Shown: positions 8,354 through 18,319, counted from the stretch's first letter. The stretch is 64,000 nt of DNA from Phycisphaerae bacterium (GCA_030448225.1 JAUJNJ010000002.1:54180-118179), one strand, 5' to 3'. Program-made: numbers and translations. The notes: generated by a model not told the origin, from the sequence alone.

Positions 8354-9862
8354 ATGATCCGAACAAAAATCGTAGCCACCATGGGTCCCGCCGTCGGGAC
8401 GGTCGACACGCTCCGCTCGCTGTTCGAGGCCGGCGCGGACGTGTGCCGCCTGAACTTCTCGCACGGCGACCTGAACTCGCACGCGCAGACGCTGGCGAAC
8501 ATCCGCGAGGCGGCGCAGGCGTTCGGCAAGCCGATCGCGGTCCTGGGCGACCTGTGCGGCCCGAAGATCCGCCTCGGCAAGGTCGCCGACCACGACGGCA
8601 CCGGCGGGATGCCGATCGAGGTCGGGCAGGACCTGGTCGTCCAGCGGCAGCCGGTCCTCGGGGAGCGGGGGCGGGTCAGCTGCACCTACCCGAACTTCGT
8701 CGACGACGTGCAGGTCGGCCACCGCGTGCTGATCGAGGACGGCCTGCTCCGCTTCGTCTGCACCGCCAAGACGGCCGACGAGCTCGTCTGCCGCTGCACG
8801 GCCGGCGGGATCGTCAAGAGCGCCAAGGGGATCAACCTCCCGAACACGCTCGTGAACGTGCCGAGCATCACCGACTTCGACTGGGAGTGCGCCGACTGGG
8901 CGATCGCCAACGACCTGGACTTCCTCGCGCTGTCGTTCGTCCGCAAGGCCGACGACATGAAGATGCTCCGCTGGCACCTCCAGCGCAAGCACAGCGAGAT
9001 CCACCTCATCGCCAAGATCGAGAAGGCCGAGGCGCTGCAGGAGATCGACGCGATCCTCGACGCGTCGGACGGGCTGATGATCGCCCGCGGCGACCTCGGG
9101 GTGGAGATGGACGTCGCGCAGGTGCCGATCATCCAGAAGGACCTGATCCGCCGCTGCCGCGGCGCGGGCAAACCGGTGATCGTCGCGACGCAGATGCTCC
9201 AGAGCATGGTCGAGGCGTCGTCGCCGACCCGGGCCGAGGTGAGCGACGTCGCCAACGCGATCTTCGACGGCACCGACGCGGTCATGCTCAGCGCCGAGAC
9301 GTCGGTCGGCAAGTTCCCGCTCGGGGCCGTCCTCACGATGAACCACGTCGCGCAGGTGACCGAGGAGTACCTCCGCACGACGGCCGACGAGTCGCGCGCG
9401 CCGAAGGTGAACGCGAGCGAGGCGGCGATGGCGCTGGCGCGCGGCGCGTGGCGGATCGTGCAGGACCTGAAGCCGAAGCTCGTCGTGATCTGGAGCCAGA
9501 CGGGCGAGACGGTGCGCCTGTTCTCGAAGCACCACTTCCCGGTCACGCTCGTCGCGCTGTCGCTCAACCCGCGCGTGCTCCGCCGCATGGCGATGCACTA
9601 CGGCGTGCTCGCGTACCACATGGACACGCCGCGCGACATGAACAACTCGATCCTGCAGGCCGACGCGATCGTGCAGGCGAAGGGCCTGGCCGCCCCCGGC
9701 GACCGCGTGCTCGTCGTGGCCGGCTGGTCGCCGGCGATGCCGGGCACGATGAACGGCGTGATCATCCACACGGTCGGCGAGCAGTGGACCGTCGTCCGCC
9801 CGTCCGATCACCCGCCGACCAGGCAGCCCGTCGCCCAGCCCCTGGCCGCGGAGAAGGCATGA
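8354..9862 (+). CDS. pyk: pyruvate kinase
   Basis: Converts phosphoenolpyruvate and ADP to pyruvate and ATP, the last step of glycolysis, in the cytosol. The protein of 502 residues begins MIRTKIVATMGPAVGTVDTL and contains the N-terminal CRLNFSHGD, the B-domain, the active-site stretch HLIAKIEKAEALQEIDAILDASDGLMIARGDLGVE, and ATQMLQSMVEASSPTRAEVSDVANAIFDGTDAVMLSAET. The C-terminal allosteric domain is present (IVQDLKPKLVVIWSQTGETVRLFSK). It lacks the extra PEP-utiliser domain found in some bacterial forms. An ATG further upstream in frame is unlikely because the conserved start MIRTKIV is at 8354. Its stop overlaps the start of the following lipoprotein gene. Confidence 0.96.
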   Translation: MIRTKIVATMGPAVGTVDTLRSLFEAGADVCRLNFSHGDLNSHAQTLANIREAAQAFGKPIAVLGDLCGPKIRLGKVADHDGTGGMPIEVGQDLVVQRQPVLGERGRVSCTYPNFVDDVQVGHRVLIEDGLLRFVCTAKTADELVCRCTAGGIVKSAKGINLPNTLVNVPSITDFDWECADWAIANDLDFLALSFVRKADDMKMLRWHLQRKHSEIHLIAKIEKAEALQEIDAILDASDGLMIARGDLGVEMDVAQVPIIQKDLIRRCRGAGKPVIVATQMLQSMVEASSPTRAEVSDVANAIFDGTDAVMLSAETSVGKFPLGAVLTMNHVAQVTEEYLRTTADESRAPKVNASEAAMALARGAWRIVQDLKPKLVVIWSQTGETVRLFSKHHFPVTLVALSLNPRVLRRMAMHYGVLAYHMDTPRDMNNSILQADAIVQAKGLAAPGDRVLVVAGWSPAMPGTMNGVIIHTVGEQWTVVRPSDHPPTRQPVAQPLAAEKA

Positions 9863-10572
9863 TCCCCGCGCGGTCTACCCCGCTGATTCGAGGGGCACGC
9901 GAAGTCCGCGCGGCGACGACGATCGCCACCGCTCGAACGCGCCGGGCGCGGCTGCCGGTCGCCGCGGCGGTTGCCGCGGCGTTGGCCGTTCTCGTCCTCG
10001 CCGGTTGCCGGGCGGCCGACCCCAACGCCGGCCTCGACGCGACGCGGGTGCCGGACGAGCGCGCGACGGCCGCCTACTGGGCGCGCCAGCCGGCGACGGC
10101 GTCGGCGCGGCACGACGACTTCGACGCGCTCTGGCGCGCCTGCCGCCGGGCGACGGTCGGCGCGTCGTACGTGATCGACCGCGTCGACTTCCGGGGCGGC
10201 CGGCTCACCACGCTGCCGCTCGTCTCGAAGCAGGCGTTCGAGGTCTGGCGCAACGACGTGGCCACGATCGGCGACGTCGGCGAAAGCACGCTCGCCACGG
10301 TCCGCCGCACCGTCGACTGGAACGTCGCCCGGCTCGACGACGGCTCCTTCGAGGCCACGCCGACGGTCATCGTCGAACGCTACGCGGCCACCGAGCGTCG
10401 ACTGACGTCGGCGATGCAGTACCAGGAGATCTTCTCCAACGAGCACCTCGTCGAAGGCAACCGCCTGCGCGACCAAGGCGTCGACGTACCGGTCGAGTAT
10501 TGGTACGCAACGGGCCGCGACCGGGCGCTGGAGCGGCGCCTCGTCCGGTCGGTGGAATCGAGCATTCGATAA
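9859..10572 (+). CDS. putative lipoprotein, translationally coupled to pyk
   Basis: 237 residues. A basic N-terminus precedes a hydrophobic stretch ending in the lipobox LAGC (AVAAALAVLVLAGCRAADP), so a lipid-anchored exported protein is likely. The mature part (DDFDALWRACRRATVGASYVIDRVDFRGGRLTTLPLVSKQAFEVWR) has no motif I can assign, but proteins of this general look recur in planctomycetes. The ATG at 9859 overlaps the pyk stop (ATGA), with GAGAAGG just upstream inside pyk, so translation is probably coupled. A functional link to pyruvate kinase is not implied. Confidence 0.7.
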   Translation: MIPARSTPLIRGAREVRAATTIATARTRRARLPVAAAVAAALAVLVLAGCRAADPNAGLDATRVPDERATAAYWARQPATASARHDDFDALWRACRRATVGASYVIDRVDFRGGRLTTLPLVSKQAFEVWRNDVATIGDVGESTLATVRRTVDWNVARLDDGSFEATPTVIVERYAATERRLTSAMQYQEIFSNEHLVEGNRLRDQGVDVPVEYWYATGRDRALERRLVRSVESSIR

Positions 10573-10657
10573 TCGGGCACCGATCGCGCGGATCCGTGGG
10601 AGCAAGCTCGCGCGGCGTTCGAAGTCGCTACGTCGTCCACCCCGGTGCTCTGGCTGG

Positions 10658-12256
10658 TCACCGCACCACATCCCTCGTCATCTCGCCGTCGACCATGCGC
10701 CAGACGCCGCGCGGGTTCTCGTCGCGCAGCTCGGGCGGGAGCGCGGACTGCGGGAAGTCCTGGTAGCAGAGCGGGCGTACGAAGCGCTCGACGGCGGCGG
10801 TGCCGATCGACGTGGAGCGGGCGTCGGTCGTCGCGGGATAGGGGCCGCCGTGGTGGACCGACGGGCACGGCTCGATCCCCGTGGGAAAGCCGTTGAACAC
10901 GAGCCGACCGACCTTGCGGCCGAGGATCGCCACGAGGTCGCGGTACTCCTCGAGATCGGCGGGCGTGCCGTGGACGGTAGCAGTCAGGTGCCCCTCGAGG
11001 CCGCGCGCGACGCGCTCGAGGTCCGCCTTCGAGCGGCCGGTAACGACGAGCGTCGACGGCCCGAACAACTCTTCGTGAAGTGTCGGGTTCGCGAGGAACG
11101 TCCCGACGTCGGCCGTGAACAGCGTGGGCGCCGCCGCGAGCGCGTCCCCCTGTCCGGCAGTCGCGGCGGATGCGGCGACGGTAACGCCGGGCACGGCGGC
11201 GAAGCGCCGGACGCCGTCGGCGTAGGCGTCGCGGATGCCGCGGTAGAGCATCGTGCCGCACGCCGCGCCGGTCATAAGGCGCCCGACCGATTCGACGAAC
11301 GTGGTCGTCGCGTCGCCGGCGATCGTCAGGACGAGGCCGGGGTTCGTACAGAACTGTCCGACGCCGAGCGTCACCGAATTCTTCAGGCCCTCCGCGATCG
11401 CGGCGCCGCGCTCGGCGAGCGCCCCGGGCAGGATGAAGACCGGGTTCGTGCTCCCCATCTCCGCGAACACCGGGATCGGCTCCGGGCGGGCGTTGGCGGC
11501 GTCGAAGATCGCCCGGCCGCCGCGGAGCGAACCCGTGAAGCCGACGGCCCGCGTCAGCGGGTGGCGGACGAGCGCCAGTCCCACCTCGTGCCCGCGCCCG
11601 TGCAGCATCGAGAAGACGCCCGGGTGCACGCCCGCCGCCCGCACCGCGGCGGCCACGGCGCCGGCCACCAGCTCGGACGTGCCGGGGTGCGCCGGGTGCG
11701 CCTTGACGACGACCGGGCACCCCGCAGCCAGCCCGGCGGCCGTGTCGTTGCCGGCGACGGAGATCGCCAGCGGGAAGTTACTTGCGGCGAACGCGACGAC
11801 CGGCCCGATCGGCACGAGCATCCGTCGCAGGTCGGGCTTGGGGAGCGGCTTGCGGTCCGGAATCGCGCGGTCGATCCGTGCCTGCACCCACGACCCCTCG
11901 GCCACCATCCGCGCGAACATGCGCAGTTGGTTCGACGTGCGCGCCCGCTCACCTCGCAGGCGCTCGGCCGGCAGCGCCGTCTCCGCCGCCGCCCGCTCGA
12001 TCAACGGCTCGCCGAGCGCGTCGATCTCCGCTGCGATCCGCTCCAGGAACGCCGCCCGCTCGTCCGCCGGCCGCGCGCGGTAATCGTCGAACGCCGCCTC
12101 GGCGAGGCTCATCGCGCGGTCGACCTCGTCGGGCGTCGCGTCGCGGTAATCCGGCGCCAGCGGCGCGGCCGTGCTTGGGTTGACGCCCGTGAACGTCGAC
12201 TCGCCGCGGGCGGCGGTCTCCAGGCCGATGTAGTGTTTGCCGTGAAGCTGCTGCAT
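10658..12256 (-). CDS. aldehyde dehydrogenase, alpha-ketoglutarate semialdehyde dehydrogenase type (NADP+)
   Basis: 532 residues, the length of the 2,5-dioxovalerate (alpha-ketoglutarate semialdehyde) dehydrogenase subfamily, which oxidises that aldehyde to 2-oxoglutarate. Active-site elements are visible: Asn160 in AASNFPLA, the general-base Glu266 in VFAEMGSTNPVF, and the nucleophile Cys303 in VGQFCTNPGLVL. The GSTNP and GQFCTNPG signatures are those of this subfamily rather than of betaine- or acetaldehyde-type enzymes. It lies last in an apparent operon after an FAH-family gene and a zinc alcohol dehydrogenase (29-base gap), which fits a sugar-acid oxidation route. Start ATG 12256; no strong Shine-Dalgarno visible. 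Confidence 0.88.
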   Translation of the reverse strand: MQQLHGKHYIGLETAARGESTFTGVNPSTAAPLAPDYRDATPDEVDRAMSLAEAAFDDYRARPADERAAFLERIAAEIDALGEPLIERAAAETALPAERLRGERARTSNQLRMFARMVAEGSWVQARIDRAIPDRKPLPKPDLRRMLVPIGPVVAFAASNFPLAISVAGNDTAAGLAAGCPVVVKAHPAHPGTSELVAGAVAAAVRAAGVHPGVFSMLHGRGHEVGLALVRHPLTRAVGFTGSLRGGRAIFDAANARPEPIPVFAEMGSTNPVFILPGALAERGAAIAEGLKNSVTLGVGQFCTNPGLVLTIAGDATTTFVESVGRLMTGAACGTMLYRGIRDAYADGVRRFAAVPGVTVAASAATAGQGDALAAAPTLFTADVGTFLANPTLHEELFGPSTLVVTGRSKADLERVARGLEGHLTATVHGTPADLEEYRDLVAILGRKVGRLVFNGFPTGIEPCPSVHHGGPYPATTDARSTSIGTAAVERFVRPLCYQDFPQSALPPELRDENPRGVWRMVDGEMTRDVVR

Positions 12257-12285
12257 GCGCGTGCCGTGGGTAAGGAATTCGACGG

Positions 12286-13386
12286 TCAGAACGTGACGAC
12301 GCTCCGCGCGACCTCACCGCGGCCGAGCGCGTCGTACGCCTCGTTGATCTGCTCCAGAGGGTACGTGCGCGTCAGGAGGCCGTCGAGCGTCAGCGCGCCC
12401 GGCGTCGATCAGGTCGATGATCTTCAGGATGTCGGCGCGGGGGTCGCCGGAGCCGTAGAGGAGCCGACGATCGTCCGCTCCTCGTACATGAGCGACGTCA
12501 TCGGGATCGACGCCTCGGTGCCGGTGGGCGTCCCGACGACGACCAGCGTGCCCCGCCGGGCGAGCGCGTCGTACGCCTGCCGCGTGACCGTGGGATGACC
12601 GACGACGTCGAACGCGAAGTCGACGCCGCGCCCGTCGGTGATGCCGCGTACGGCGGCGGCCGGATCGCGCGGGTGGCGTCGACGACGGCGGTGGCGGCGA
12701 AGGACGCCGCCGTGGCGAGCTTCGCCCGCCCCCGGGTCCACGGCTATCAGGCGGGCGGCCCCCGCGTGCGCGGCCGTCTGGATCACGTTCAGCCCGACGC
12801 CGCCCGCGCCGAAGACCGCGACCGTGTCGCCCGGCTTGACCCGCGCCGCGTTCACCACCGCGCCGTAGCCGGTCACGACGGCGCAGCCGAGCAGGGCCGC
12901 GGCGCCGAGCGGCACGTGTGGCGGGATCTTCAGCAGCGCCTTCTCCGGGATCACGGAGTAGGCGGCGAACGTGGAGACGCCCGCGTAGTACCTGATCGGC
13001 CGTCCGTTCAGGGAGAAGCGGGTGCTGCCGTCGGGCAGCAGCCCGGTGTTTCGGACGCGCGTGCCCGACGCGCACAGCGCGGGGCGGCCGCCGGTGCAGA
13101 ACGCGCACTTGCCGCAGCTGAGGCGCCACAACGGGACCACGTGGTCGCCGATCGCCACCGACGTCACGCCCGCCCCAACCTCCGCCACCACGCCCGCCCC
13201 CTCGTGCCCCAGCACGGCCGGCAGCGGCGCGACGAGCTCGCCGCGCATCACGTGCAGGTCGGAGTGGCACACGCCCCCCGCCGCCATCCGCACGAGCACC
13301 TCCCCGACCCGCGGCGGCGCGACGTCGACCTCGACCACCTCCAGCGGCCGGCGCGGCTCGAACAGGACGGCTGCTTTCGCCTTCAT
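12286..13386 (-). pseudogene. zinc-dependent alcohol dehydrogenase (MDR family), frame-disrupted
   Basis: A medium-chain dehydrogenase of about 365 residues after frame repair. Visible: the catalytic zinc site (GGVCHSDLH and LGHEGAGVV), the structural zinc loop CGKCAFCTGGRPALC, and the NAD-binding GAGGVGLN. Around 12640-12720 the sequence AVDPGAGEARHGG is off-frame and returns at GITDGRGVDFAFDVVG. Near 12480 and again at 12400 (GGG for GG) the frame shifts. The true end reads TLDGLLTRTYPLEQINEAYD and stops at 12286-12288. At least three indels with intact protein on either side point to sequence error. Start ATG 13386. Genes on both sides run in the same direction. Confidence 0.82.
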
Positions 13387-13490
13387 TCGAGAACTCAGTG
13401 CTAGACTCTTCCGTCCGGTGGCCGACACGTGTTGATAAGTACGCCACCGCGCGACTGCAACGCTTCGCCGACGTGGACGACGGGTGCGGA

Positions 13491-14321
13491 CTACGCCACG
13501 ACGTTCCGCAGGATGCCGATCGGGTCGATGGTGATGGCGATCTCGTCACCCGAGCGGAGCGTGAACGAGTCGGGCGGGACGATGCCGGTGCCGGTCAGCA
13601 GGAAACAGCCGACCGGGAACGTGCTGTCGCGGAAGAGGTACTCGACCAATTCCTCGAACCCGCGCTTGATCTGCGCGAGCGACGTGCGGCCGGTGAACAC
13701 CGCTTCGCCGCCGCGCCTCACCTCGATGCGGATCTCCGTGCTCGTCGGCGGCGGCTCGGACGCGACTAGCACGCACGGGCCGAGCGCGCAGGAGCCGTCG
13801 TACACCTTGGCCTGCGGGAGGTAGAGCGGGTTCTCGCCCTCGATGTCGCGCGAGCTCATGTCGTTGCCGATCGTGTACCCGACGATCCGCCCGCGCCGGT
13901 TCACGAGCAGCACCAGCTCCGGCTCCGGCACGTTCCACTTCGAGTCCTTGCGGAGGCGCACGTACTGGTCGTGGCCCACCACGCGGTGCGGCGTCGCCTT
14001 GAAGAACAGTTCCGGCCGGTCGGCGTCGTAGACGCGGTCGTAGAAGCTGCCGCCCCCCGCCGCCTTCGACTCCTCCATCCGCGCGTCACGGCTGCGCAGG
14101 TACGTCACCCCCGCGGCCCACACCTCCTGCTGCCCGACCGGCGGCAGGAGCGCACCATTTAAAGGCACCCGGCCGTCCGCGGCGTTTTTACTGACAGCCT
14201 CCGCGAGCCGGCGCAGGAGGTCGTCGTCATTGACGAGGTCGTCCCACGGGGTCGACCCCAGCGACGCGTACTTCCCGCCCGCCTGCACGACCGGCCCGGA
14301 CGTGGTTAGGTAAAGCTTCAT
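13491..14321 (-). CDS. fumarylacetoacetate hydrolase family protein, probable 2-keto-3-deoxy sugar-acid dehydratase
   Basis: 276 residues of the FAH fold. The metal-binding acidic pattern is present: EPELVLLVN, then [35 protein letters not shown]. The C-terminus ([18 protein letters not shown], [23 protein letters not shown]) is also typical. Among FAH-family enzymes this shape fits 2-keto-3-deoxy-D-arabinonate dehydratases and related hydrolyases, which make alpha-ketoglutarate semialdehyde. The dehydrogenase for that product is encoded two genes downstream on the same strand, which is the main argument for this role. Acylpyruvate hydrolase is the alternative. Start ATG 14321. Confidence 0.85.
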   Translation of the reverse strand: MKLYLTTSGPVVQAGGKYASLGSTPWDDLVNDDDLLRRLAEAVSKNAADGRVPLNGALLPPVGQQEVWAAGVTYLRSRDARMEESKAAGGGSFYDRVYDADRPELFFKATPHRVVGHDQYVRLRKDSKWNVPEPELVLLVNRRGRIVGYTIGNDMSSRDIEGENPLYLPQAKVYDGSCALGPCVLVASEPPPTSTEIRIEVRRGGEAVFTGRTSLAQIKRGFEELVEYLFRDSTFPVGCFLLTGTGIVPPDSFTLRSGDEIAITIDPIGILRNVVA

Positions 14322-14470
14322 GCGCGTCTCAGTATGCGTCCGCTCGTCGGCGGGTCAAAGGAGGTGGAAATGGCAAAACCGGAAGATGACGACAGCAACG
14401 GAAATTGAGCGGCAACGAGATGCGCAGCGCCGACGCGGATGCTGAGAACCGTCGCGCGATCCCCGGTCCT

Positions 14471-14510
14471 CCCTCCGCGGTTGCCTCAGCGTCTCCGCGC
14501 CTCTGCGGTT
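14471..14510. repeat. dispersed-repeat-like element (CTCTGCGG type)
   Basis: The stretch holds CCTCCGCGGTTGCCTCAG followed by CGTCTCCGCGCCTCTGCGG, a purine/pyrimidine-biased pattern seen as dispersed intergenic repeats in many planctomycete genomes. It lies in the gap between the FAH and lipase genes (14322-14541), which otherwise contains nothing I recognise. Confidence 0.35.
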
Positions 14511-14541
14511 GCATTTCCGATGACCTACTAAGCCACCGCGT

Positions 14542-15442
14542 TCACCGCGGCCGCACCCTCTCGCGGATCCAGGCGTAGATCTGGCCGAACGTCGCGTGAC
14601 GGTCGGACTCGCGGAGCAGTTCGTGCCGCCGGGACGGGAGGAGGTGGAACGTCTTGTCGGTCGAGCCGGCCGCCGCGCAGAACTCGGCGGCGGCGCCGGG
14701 ATCGGCGATCACGTCGGCGGAGCCGGCGAGGCAGAGGAGCGGGAGCGTGAACCGGCCCGCCGACGACGGCAGGTCCGCCTGGGCGCGGGCCGCGCCGAAG
14801 AACCACCGCGGCGTGGCGGTGCGCAGCAGGAGGGGGTCGGCGCGGCTGTCCTCGATCATGCGCGGGTCGCTCGACATCGAGCCGGCCGACAGGCCCGTCG
14901 GGAGGCGGAGCCAGGGGACGAATACGTTGGCAACCCGCCCGACGAGCCGTTTACGATCGGCACCCGCGTCGCGCGCGCGCAGGTACGGCGAGATCAGCAC
15001 GCAGCCCGCGACGCCGGGCAGGCCCGCGTGCCGGCGACGGCAAGCACGAGGGACCGCCGAGGCTGTGGCCGAGGGCGAAACATGGGACGCGGCGGTCACC
15101 GCCGCCCGCGCCGAGGTCGGGGAGGGCGAGGAAGTCGCGCAGATCGTCGAGGTATTGCGGCCATCGCCGGACGTACCCGGGGCGGCCCTCGGAGAGACCG
15201 TGGCCGCGGAAGTCCAGCGCGTGGCACGTGACGCCGCGCGCCCCCATCCACCGCATGAAGGACACGTACCGCCCGCTGTGGTCGCCGTAGCCGTGGAAGA
15301 CCGCCAACCGGGCGATCGTCTCGCCCGGCGCGTAGATCGAGCGTCGGTGCAGCGTCCCGCCCCCGCCGCGCAGGTCGGCCTCTTCCACCGCGAGGCTTCC
15401 CTCGTCAACTACCGGATCTGGAGTCGTCGGGGCGCTCTGCAC
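14542..15442 (-). pseudogene. alpha/beta hydrolase (monoacylglycerol lipase/lysophospholipase type), frame-disrupted
   Basis: The N-terminal half reads in one frame from GTG 15442. It contains the oxyanion region AVFHGYGDHSGRYVSFMRWM, LDFRGHGLSEGRPGYVRRW and the nucleophile elbow FALGHSLGG. The C-terminal half reads in another frame from about 15040: VLISPYLRARDAGADRK, LLCLAGSADVIADPGA (acid residue) and HELLRESDR (catalytic His). The full catalytic triad of a serine hydrolase is therefore encoded, about 300 residues in total, but one indel near 15030-15060 breaks the frame. Substrate probably a lipid ester or monoacylglycerol, by family. It is not obviously tied to the neighbouring operons. 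Confidence 0.78.
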
Positions 15443-15642
15443 GTGCGGCGCAATCTATCCGCACTGCGGGGGCCGCACAGCGCCCTACCGGCAGGTCTGA
15501 GCAAATATTGAAGCTGTGAAACCCACTGCTAATAAATGCTATTCCGACTGTACAAGTCGGCCACGTTGCAGTGACCGCGGAAGCCCGTGAGCAACAGGTT
15601 CCCCGCGTCGACTGAACCCGCGCGCGGGGCCGGCACGAGCCG

Positions 15643-16545
15643 CTACGGCTTGACCGCGTACACCTTCACGCTCGCGGCGTAGTCGTTCACGTTGTGCTTT
15701 CGGAGCAGGTCGGCGAGACCCTCGTGAACGGTCGACCCGGCCGGCGCCGTGCCACACGACGGCGCCGCCAGGACCGCCAACCGCCCGCCGGAGGAACTCG
15801 CCGTCGCGTTCATCGGCGGCGAGCAGCACCCGCCCTGCCCTTCCACCTGCCCGTAGGCGTTGAGGTCAACGCCGCTGTCCACCACCTCCACACCCGAGAA
15901 GCCCGCCGCGCGCAGCCCGCGCTCGTAGTCCACGACGCGGATCGCGCCGGCGATGCAGCCGACGTAGGCGGCGATGCTCTCGCCGAGGTCGGCCGGCAGG
16001 TCCTTCTTCAGCGCGATGTCGCTCACGGCGAGGCGGCCGCCCGGCTTCAGCACGCGGGCGACCTCTTGGAACACCGCGTCCTTGTCCGGAGCGAGGTTGA
16101 TCACGCAGTTGCTGATCACCACGTCCACGCTCGCGTCGGGCAGCGGCAACCTGTCGATCGTCGCGAGGTGGAACTCGACGTTCTCGAACGCCCGCCCGCC
16201 CACGCCGCGCGCCGCGGCGGCCTTGGCGCGGTCGATCATCTCCGGCGTCATGTCGATGCCGATCGCGCGGCCGGTGGAGCCGACCTTCTGCGCCGCGAGG
16301 AAGACGTCCAGCCCCCCGCCGCACCCGAGGTCCACCACGACCTCGCCGGCCCGCAGGCTGGCGAAGGCGGTCGGGTTGCCGCAGGACAGGCCCATGTTCG
16401 CCTCGGCGGGCACGGCGTCGAGCTCGCCCGGGGCGTAGCCGAACGCCTCGGCGACCGCGCGCACGCCGGCGTGCGCGTCGGTGAGGCCGCTGGCGGCGAC
16501 CGCGCCGTACTTCGAACGCACTTCGTCGATCATCGAGTCCGACAT
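15643..16545 (-). CDS. arsM: arsenite S-adenosylmethionine methyltransferase
   Basis: 300 residues. Methylates As(III) to mono-, di- and trimethyl arsenicals using SAM. The SAM-binding motif is [16 protein letters not shown]. The three conserved arsenic-binding cysteines are at Cys55 (MGLSCGNP), Cys147 (ISNCVINL) and Cys197 (YVGCIAGA), with the family's spacing. A GGCCSPP segment near residue 240 gives extra cysteines. The C-terminal extension ([30 protein letters not shown]) resembles the accessory domain of longer ArsM proteins. ATG 16545 follows AGGAG at good spacing. It is the last gene of an arsR-arsC-arsC-aquaporin-arsM operon. Confidence 0.93.
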   Translation of the reverse strand: MSDSMIDEVRSKYGAVAASGLTDAHAGVRAVAEAFGYAPGELDAVPAEANMGLSCGNPTAFASLRAGEVVVDLGCGGGLDVFLAAQKVGSTGRAIGIDMTPEMIDRAKAAAARGVGGRAFENVEFHLATIDRLPLPDASVDVVISNCVINLAPDKDAVFQEVARVLKPGGRLAVSDIALKKDLPADLGESIAAYVGCIAGAIRVVDYERGLRAAGFSGVEVVDSGVDLNAYGQVEGQGGCCSPPMNATASSSGGRLAVLAAPSCGTAPAGSTVHEGLADLLRKHNVNDYAASVKVYAVKP

Positions 16546-16601
16546 CTCTGACGCTCCTGTTCTTTCCTTGCCGCGACGGCCCGGATAAAGCTCCGCCTCG
16601 C

Positions 16602-17342
16602 TCACACACTTCCCACGTCCGCGGCCGCCACTTCCACCGGCGCCGCCACCGGTGCCGCCACCGGCGGCCGCGCCGGCTCGACGGGCGGATCGGCAGGTCT
16701 GCTCCGCGTCAGTCTCCAGCACGGCACCGCGATCGCCGCGCCGAGCACGGGGCCCGCGAGGTACAACCACAGCGACGACAGGTTCCCCGAAACGACGGCA
16801 GGCGCGATCGACCGGGCCGGGTTCATCGACGCGCCGCAGATGGGCCCGGCGAACAACGCCTCGAGCCCGATCACGCCGCCCACCGCGATGCCCGCCATCA
16901 CGCCGACCTCCTTCGGGCCGGTCGAGACGCACAGGATGATGAACATCAGGATCGCGGTGAGGATCGTCTCGAGCACGAGCGATTGCAGGTCCGACCCCGC
17001 GGGCTGCGTCGCGCCGAGCGAGACGTGGTTGCCGGGGAACAGCAGGCGCAGGACGACGCTGGCGGCGACGCCGCCGGCCAGTTGGCAAATCACGTACGGC
17101 GCCACCGCGCGCGTCGACAGTCGGCCCGCCAGCCAAAACCCGGCGGTGACGGCCGGGTTGAAGTGGGCGCCGGAGACGTCGCCGAGCGCGTAGATCAGCG
17201 CCATCACGACGAGGCCGAACGTCAGCCCGATGCCGACGTGGCCGACCGCGCCGCTGGTCACGTCGTTGATCACGATCGCACCGGTGCCGGCGAAGACGAG
17301 GGTGAACGTGCCGAGGATTTCCGCCACGCACTGCCGCCTCAC
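16602..17342 (-). CDS. MIP-family aquaporin/aquaglyceroporin in the arsenic operon (AqpS-like)
   Basis: 246 residues with six hydrophobic helices and both pore motifs: NPA at 62-64 ([10 protein letters not shown]) and NPA at 174-176 ([10 protein letters not shown]). Members of this family next to arsC are known to let arsenite, produced by the reductase, leave the cell by diffusion (AqpS of Sinorhizobium meliloti). The start is a GTG at 17342 that overlaps the arsC stop by four bases (GTGA), a sign of translational coupling. The C-terminal tail is a low-complexity Pro/Ala/Val stretch ([20 protein letters not shown]). No ArsB or Acr3 pump gene is present in the cluster. Confidence 0.92.
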   Translation of the reverse strand: MRRQCVAEILGTFTLVFAGTGAIVINDVTSGAVGHVGIGLTFGLVVMALIYALGDVSGAHFNPAVTAGFWLAGRLSTRAVAPYVICQLAGGVAASVVLRLLFPGNHVSLGATQPAGSDLQSLVLETILTAILMFIILCVSTGPKEVGVMAGIAVGGVIGLEALFAGPICGASMNPARSIAPAVVSGNLSSLWLYLAGPVLGAAIAVPCWRLTRSRPADPPVEPARPPVAAPVAAPVEVAAADVGSV

Positions 17343-17776
17343 GTGCGCACCCCCTCGGGCTCCCACGCCCGCATCGCCTGAGCGATCTCGTCGCGCACGC
17401 GGCGGAAGACGTCGAGCGTCTCCCCGGCGGGCCCGTGGAAATCGGCGGGGTCCTCGAACGGCAGGCAGGTGCGGGTGAACGCGCCGGGCCAGATGCGGGG
17501 GCAGGTGCCGTTCGCCTTGTCGCAGACGATCAGCACGTGGCGCACCGGCCGGCGGCCGAGGAAGTCGCGCAGGTCCTGCGGACGCTGCCGCGAGATGTCG
17601 ATCCCCACCTCGGCCATCACCCGGATCGCCAGCGGGTGCACCTCCTGCTTCGGGTCGGTGCCGGCGCTGTGGACGTCGAAGCGGTCGCCCGCGTGCGCCT
17701 TCAGGAAGCCCTCCGCCATCTGGCTTCTGCACGAGTTGCCGGTGCAGAGGATCAGGACCATGGGCTTGGCGACCAT
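17339..17776 (-). CDS. arsC: arsenate reductase, low-molecular-weight phosphatase type (first of two)
   Basis: 145 residues. The phosphatase loop is Cys11-TGNSC-Arg17 ([16 protein letters not shown]), the signature shared by thioredoxin-coupled arsenate reductases and low-molecular-weight tyrosine phosphatases. DPADFHGP carries the conserved general-acid DP pair. A cysteine at [10 protein letters not shown] matches the redox pair used by thioredoxin-linked ArsC. ATG 17776 is preceded by AAGGAG five bases away. It reduces As(V) to As(III), which the overlapping downstream aquaporin gene could release. Gene order and the second arsC upstream support the arsenic role over a general phosphatase role. 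Confidence 0.9.
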   Translation of the reverse strand: MVAKPMVLILCTGNSCRSQMAEGFLKAHAGDRFDVHSAGTDPKQEVHPLAIRVMAEVGIDISRQRPQDLRDFLGRRPVRHVLIVCDKANGTCPRIWPGAFTRTCLPFEDPADFHGPAGETLDVFRRVRDEIAQAMRAWEPEGVRT

Positions 17777-17839
17777 CGCTGCTCCTTCTCGTACGTTCGG
17801 CGGCGGGCGTCCCGCGCGTGGCGGCGGTTCGCGGGGCGT

Positions 17840-18319
17840 TCAGCGGGCGTCGGGGGCGGCGGCGAGCGTGCGCTCGATGTTCTCCACGAACCGGCGGATT
17901 TCGTCCCGCACCCGGCGGTAGTGGACGAGCGCCTCTTCGTCGCTCTTAGCGTCCCGCGCGAGCCGCGGCGGGTCCTCGAAACCGACGTGGATGCGCTTCG
18001 TCCGGCCGGGGAAAACCGGGCACGCCTCGTTCGCGTTGTCGCAGACCGTGATGACGTAGTCGAACCGGACGTCCTTCAGGTCGTCGACGTGCTTCGACCA
18101 CTGCGCGGCGATGTCCGCGCCCGCCTCGGCCATCACCTGCATCGCCCGGGGATTCATGCCGTGCGGGCTCGTGCCCGCGGAGTACGCCGCGATGGAATCG
18201 TCCTTCAGCCGCCGGGCCCACCCCTCGGCCATCTGGCTGCGGCAGGCGTTGCCGGTGCAGAGGAACAATACGTTCGGCTTACCCCCCGCCCCGTTTATCT
18301 CGGACGAATCTTCTGGCAC
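17840..18319 (-). CDS. arsC: arsenate reductase, low-molecular-weight phosphatase type (second copy)
   Basis: 159 residues from a GTG at 18319. That start is fixed by an almost perfect Shine-Dalgarno (GGAGGTGATC) directly upstream; a longer TTG-initiated form would bury it. The loop is Cys21-TGNAC-Arg27 ([17 protein letters not shown]). VCDNANEACP supplies the further cysteines and FEDPPRLA the DP motif. It differs clearly from the other copy (145 residues), so the two are not a recent duplication. Between it and arsR lies an imperfect inverted repeat, ATCCGC-CCAA-GCGTAT (18349-18364), that might be an ArsR operator; this is weak inference. Confidence 0.9.
   Translation of the reverse strand: MPEDSSEINGAGGKPNVLFLCTGNACRSQMAEGWARRLKDDSIAAYSAGTSPHGMNPRAMQVMAEAGADIAAQWSKHVDDLKDVRFDYVITVCDNANEACPVFPGRTKRIHVGFEDPPRLARDAKSDEEALVHYRRVRDEIRRFVENIERTLAAAPDAR

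Noticed and set aside
8123..9811. 562-residue minus-strand open frame across pyk
   Set aside because: Antisense shadow of the fully conserved pyruvate kinase; composition is Arg/His/Val-biased with no family pattern.
15643..17331. Apparent ArsM fused to an upstream 260-residue domain
   Set aside because: The upstream part is an off-frame reading of the aquaporin gene; arsM has its own ATG with AGGAG at 16545.
16602..17342. Aquaporin gene as a plain glycerol facilitator
   Set aside because: Four-base overlap with arsC and position before arsM make an arsenite channel more likely, though glycerol transport is not excluded.
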